From Peptococcaceae bacterium (GTDB taxonomy: Bacteria > Bacillota > Desulfitobacteriia > Desulfitobacteriales > Syntrophobotulaceae): 7,550 bases of DNA. The notes beneath the pieces are model-generated. The model did not search any database, was not told where the DNA came from, and was given only the letters and a program-made list of their open reading frames with translations. Location of the stretch: the NCBI GenBank assembly GCA_012523535.1, contig JAAYII010000102.1, positions 1 to 7,550 of the forward strand, read 5' to 3'. Of the stretch, positions 6,460 through 7,550 are shown piece after piece; the first letter of the stretch is position 1, and the number at the start of each line of letters is the position of its first letter. The translations under genes were made by a program, and so were the position numbers.

Positions 6460-6873
6460 TTGGATGCCAATACAATTGAGAAAGAAGTTTACAAGCAAAT
6501 CAAAGCCAGAATGAAAGACTTGCGTAAAAAAAATAAACTTACGCAATTAGAACTTGCAAAAAAACTGCAAATTACTGTTCAGCACTATCAACAGGTTGAA
6601 ACAGGAACAACACCGCCCAATCTTAAAATTCTCTCTAAATTATGTGAAATTTTTGATGTTCATCCCAGCTATTTTTTTGCCAAAAAGGATGTAAGTATAA
6701 TTAATAAAGACGGCAATATTCTTGCGGATAACATAGACCTTTATGGATTAACGGTTTTAAAAAATACGGCCAACCTTTCTCCGGAAGCAAAAAAAAGTAT
6801 AATTGAGTTTATTAAATTCAAACAGTATGAAGCACAAAAAGAAGTACAGAATACGCAACAGGATTTTGAATAG
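6460..6873 (+). CDS. XRE-family (Cro/CI-type HTH) transcriptional regulator
   Basis: A 137-residue cytoplasmic DNA-binding protein. The helix-turn-helix domain spans about residues 13-72: IKARMKDLRKKNKLTQLELAKKLQ, then ITVQHYQQVETGTTPPNLKIL, then LCEIFDVHPSYFF. LTQLELAKKLQ and the VQHYQQVE recognition helix are typical. A linker (75-105) is followed by LSPEAKKSIIEFIKFKQYE (106-124), a helix of the type seen after the HTH in phage- and element-borne regulators, perhaps for dimerisation. Start: TTG at 6460, with AAGGGA ending nine bases upstream and an in-frame TGA immediately before that spacer codon set (6451-6453); the next ATG (codon 18) would remove part of the first HTH helix. It is divergent from the 112-aa gene, 452 bp away, and probably controls itself through the repeats at 6323-6386. 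The targets are unknown. No protease partner (ImmA type) or integrase is in the window. Confidence 0.9.
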   Translation: MDANTIEKEVYKQIKARMKDLRKKNKLTQLELAKKLQITVQHYQQVETGTTPPNLKILSKLCEIFDVHPSYFFAKKDVSIINKDGNILADNIDLYGLTVLKNTANLSPEAKKSIIEFIKFKQYEAQKEVQNTQQDFE

Positions 6874-6888
6874 CTTGTAATGACTTTA

Positions 6889-6920
6889 AGAAGACCCGTT
6901 GAATATTTCAACGGGCTTCT
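6889..6920. terminator. Strong hairpin after the XRE gene, without a T tract
   Basis: AGAAG-(A bulge)-CCCGTTGAA pairs with TTCAACGGGCTTCT around a TAT loop, 14 pairs with one bulged A (6894). It begins 16 bases after the XRE stop and lies between convergent genes, where a terminator is expected. Neither strand has a T run after the stem, so it is a weak or decayed terminator, or an mRNA-end stabiliser. The remaining DNA to 6991 shows nothing else. Confidence 0.5.
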
Positions 6921-6991
6921 CGTGGAGTTGATAGCAGTTAGTCTTAAGAAATAAGCCAATTAATTATTGACAGTTCACTTATTTGGAACGG

Positions 6992-7450
6992 TCAGTCAAA
7001 AGATACGGTTTTTATTCTAGTATAAGTTCTTTTCCCCATAATAACACTGCTGTCATATAAAATAACTTCGCCTACTCTAAAGCTTCCTAATTTTCTTTTT
7101 TGCATCGCTGATAAGTCAATGTTTTTAAGCACCGGACGGGAAGCCAATGTCAAGTGAGGCTTGAAGGGCCTGTTTTCCAATTGAAAACCTTTGTTTAACA
7201 GTCCTTGATGAATATCGTCCCTTAGTTGAAAGAGTTCTGGGAGATTGCCGTTTACTGCCGTCCATAGAGTATGTGGCTTTTTTAAACTAGGGAACCCGCC
7301 TAAACCTTCCAACCCAAGGATAAACGGTTGTTTATTTTTTGCCGCCTCGACAAGTACCGATGAGATCTCCGCTATGCTTTGAGGTTGGATTTCACCTAAA
7401 AATTCCAAAGTCAAATGAAAATTATCTTTGGATTTCCAATACCCTTTCAG
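6992..7450 (-). pseudogene. thpR: RNA 2',3'-cyclic phosphodiesterase (2H family), N-terminus missing
   Basis: The open frame runs from CTG at 7450, directly after an in-frame TAA, for 152 residues; family members are usually about 180. Both 2H catalytic motifs are present: NFHLTLEFLGE (residues 10-20 from the CTG; H12, T14) and KPHLTLAS (97-104 from the CTG; H99, T101). The YWKSKD segment before motif 1 is normal for the family, but the first 35-40 residues, including the true start, are absent and replaced by the start of a chorismate mutase gene in another frame. The only usual start codons left are TTG at 7414, which comes after the first catalytic histidine, and later ones, so a product from it should be inactive. 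The known family hydrolyses 2',3'-cyclic phosphate RNA ends. It is convergent with the XRE gene. Confidence 0.8.
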
Positions 7451-7523
7451 TTATAAGTGTTGCTGTATCTTCTTCAATAGAGGTCGCACCTCTTATTCCA
7501 TATATTTTATAATCTTTTTCCAT
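7422..7523 (-). pseudogene. aroH: Chorismate mutase (AroH type), 5' fragment of 33 codons
   Basis: From ATG at 7523 the peptide contains YGIRGATSIEEDT (8-20), the conserved beginning of monofunctional AroH chorismate mutases, with R11 in the position of an active-site arginine. It continues LITERVLE and then hits TAA at 7424 after 33 codons; the family is about 120 residues. From about codon 25 the DNA also encodes the thpR frame, which marks the join. GGTGAG lies 11 bases before the ATG as a fair ribosome site. The intact enzyme would convert chorismate to prephenate for phenylalanine and tyrosine synthesis; this fragment cannot. Confidence 0.72.
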
Positions 7524-7550
7524 TGTTATTTCAACTCACCGTTATGTTTG

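Noticed and set aside
6741..6959. Minus-strand ORF of 72 codons
   Set aside because: It overlaps the XRE gene antisense and crosses the 6889-6920 hairpin; no recognisable content.
1..7550. CRISPR array
   Set aside because: No regularly spaced repeat of 20-40 bases occurs in the window.

Overview
The window reads as chromosomal DNA of a low-GC Gram-positive bacterium, most likely a clostridium. The grounds are AT-rich intergenic DNA, purine-rich Shine-Dalgarno sequences, two clear TTG starts (PHP gene and XRE regulator), a textbook sigma-A promoter in front of a tRNA gene, an FtsK/SpoIIIE translocase and an AroH-type chorismate mutase start. TGA is used as a stop, so the standard bacterial code applies.

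Positions 1-5195 hold three co-directional minus-strand genes. In transcription order they are a PHP-domain phosphoesterase (5195-4365), an FtsK/SpoIIIE-type DNA translocase (4300-1889), and the first 613 codons of a very large cyclic beta-1,2-glucan synthase-like (NdvB/Cgs) protein that runs off the left edge (1841-1). The last gene has no entry among the simple closed ORFs because it is open at the window edge. A terminator-like hairpin lies inside the 3' end of the translocase gene.

Positions 5196-5641 hold a single plus-strand tRNA-Trp(CCA) with a perfect TTGACA-N17-TATAAT promoter, closed by a 17-bp bidirectional terminator.

Positions 5642-6991 look like accessory DNA. They hold an unrecognised 112-residue minus-strand gene and a long AT-rich regulatory stretch. 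That stretch contains a minus-strand promoter followed by about 110 nt of hairpin-rich sequence ending in a terminator, which is a candidate small RNA or leader. Divergent from this is an XRE-family regulator whose promoter is overlapped by inverted and direct repeats. The order promoter, structured RNA, terminator, small ORF is the nearest thing here to an undescribed system.

Positions 6992-7550 contain a break. The 5' end of a chorismate mutase gene (aroH, 33 codons) is joined out of frame to a 2H-phosphoesterase gene (thpR) that has lost its own N-terminus. Both are probably pseudogenes made by one deletion, unless the join is an assembly artefact.
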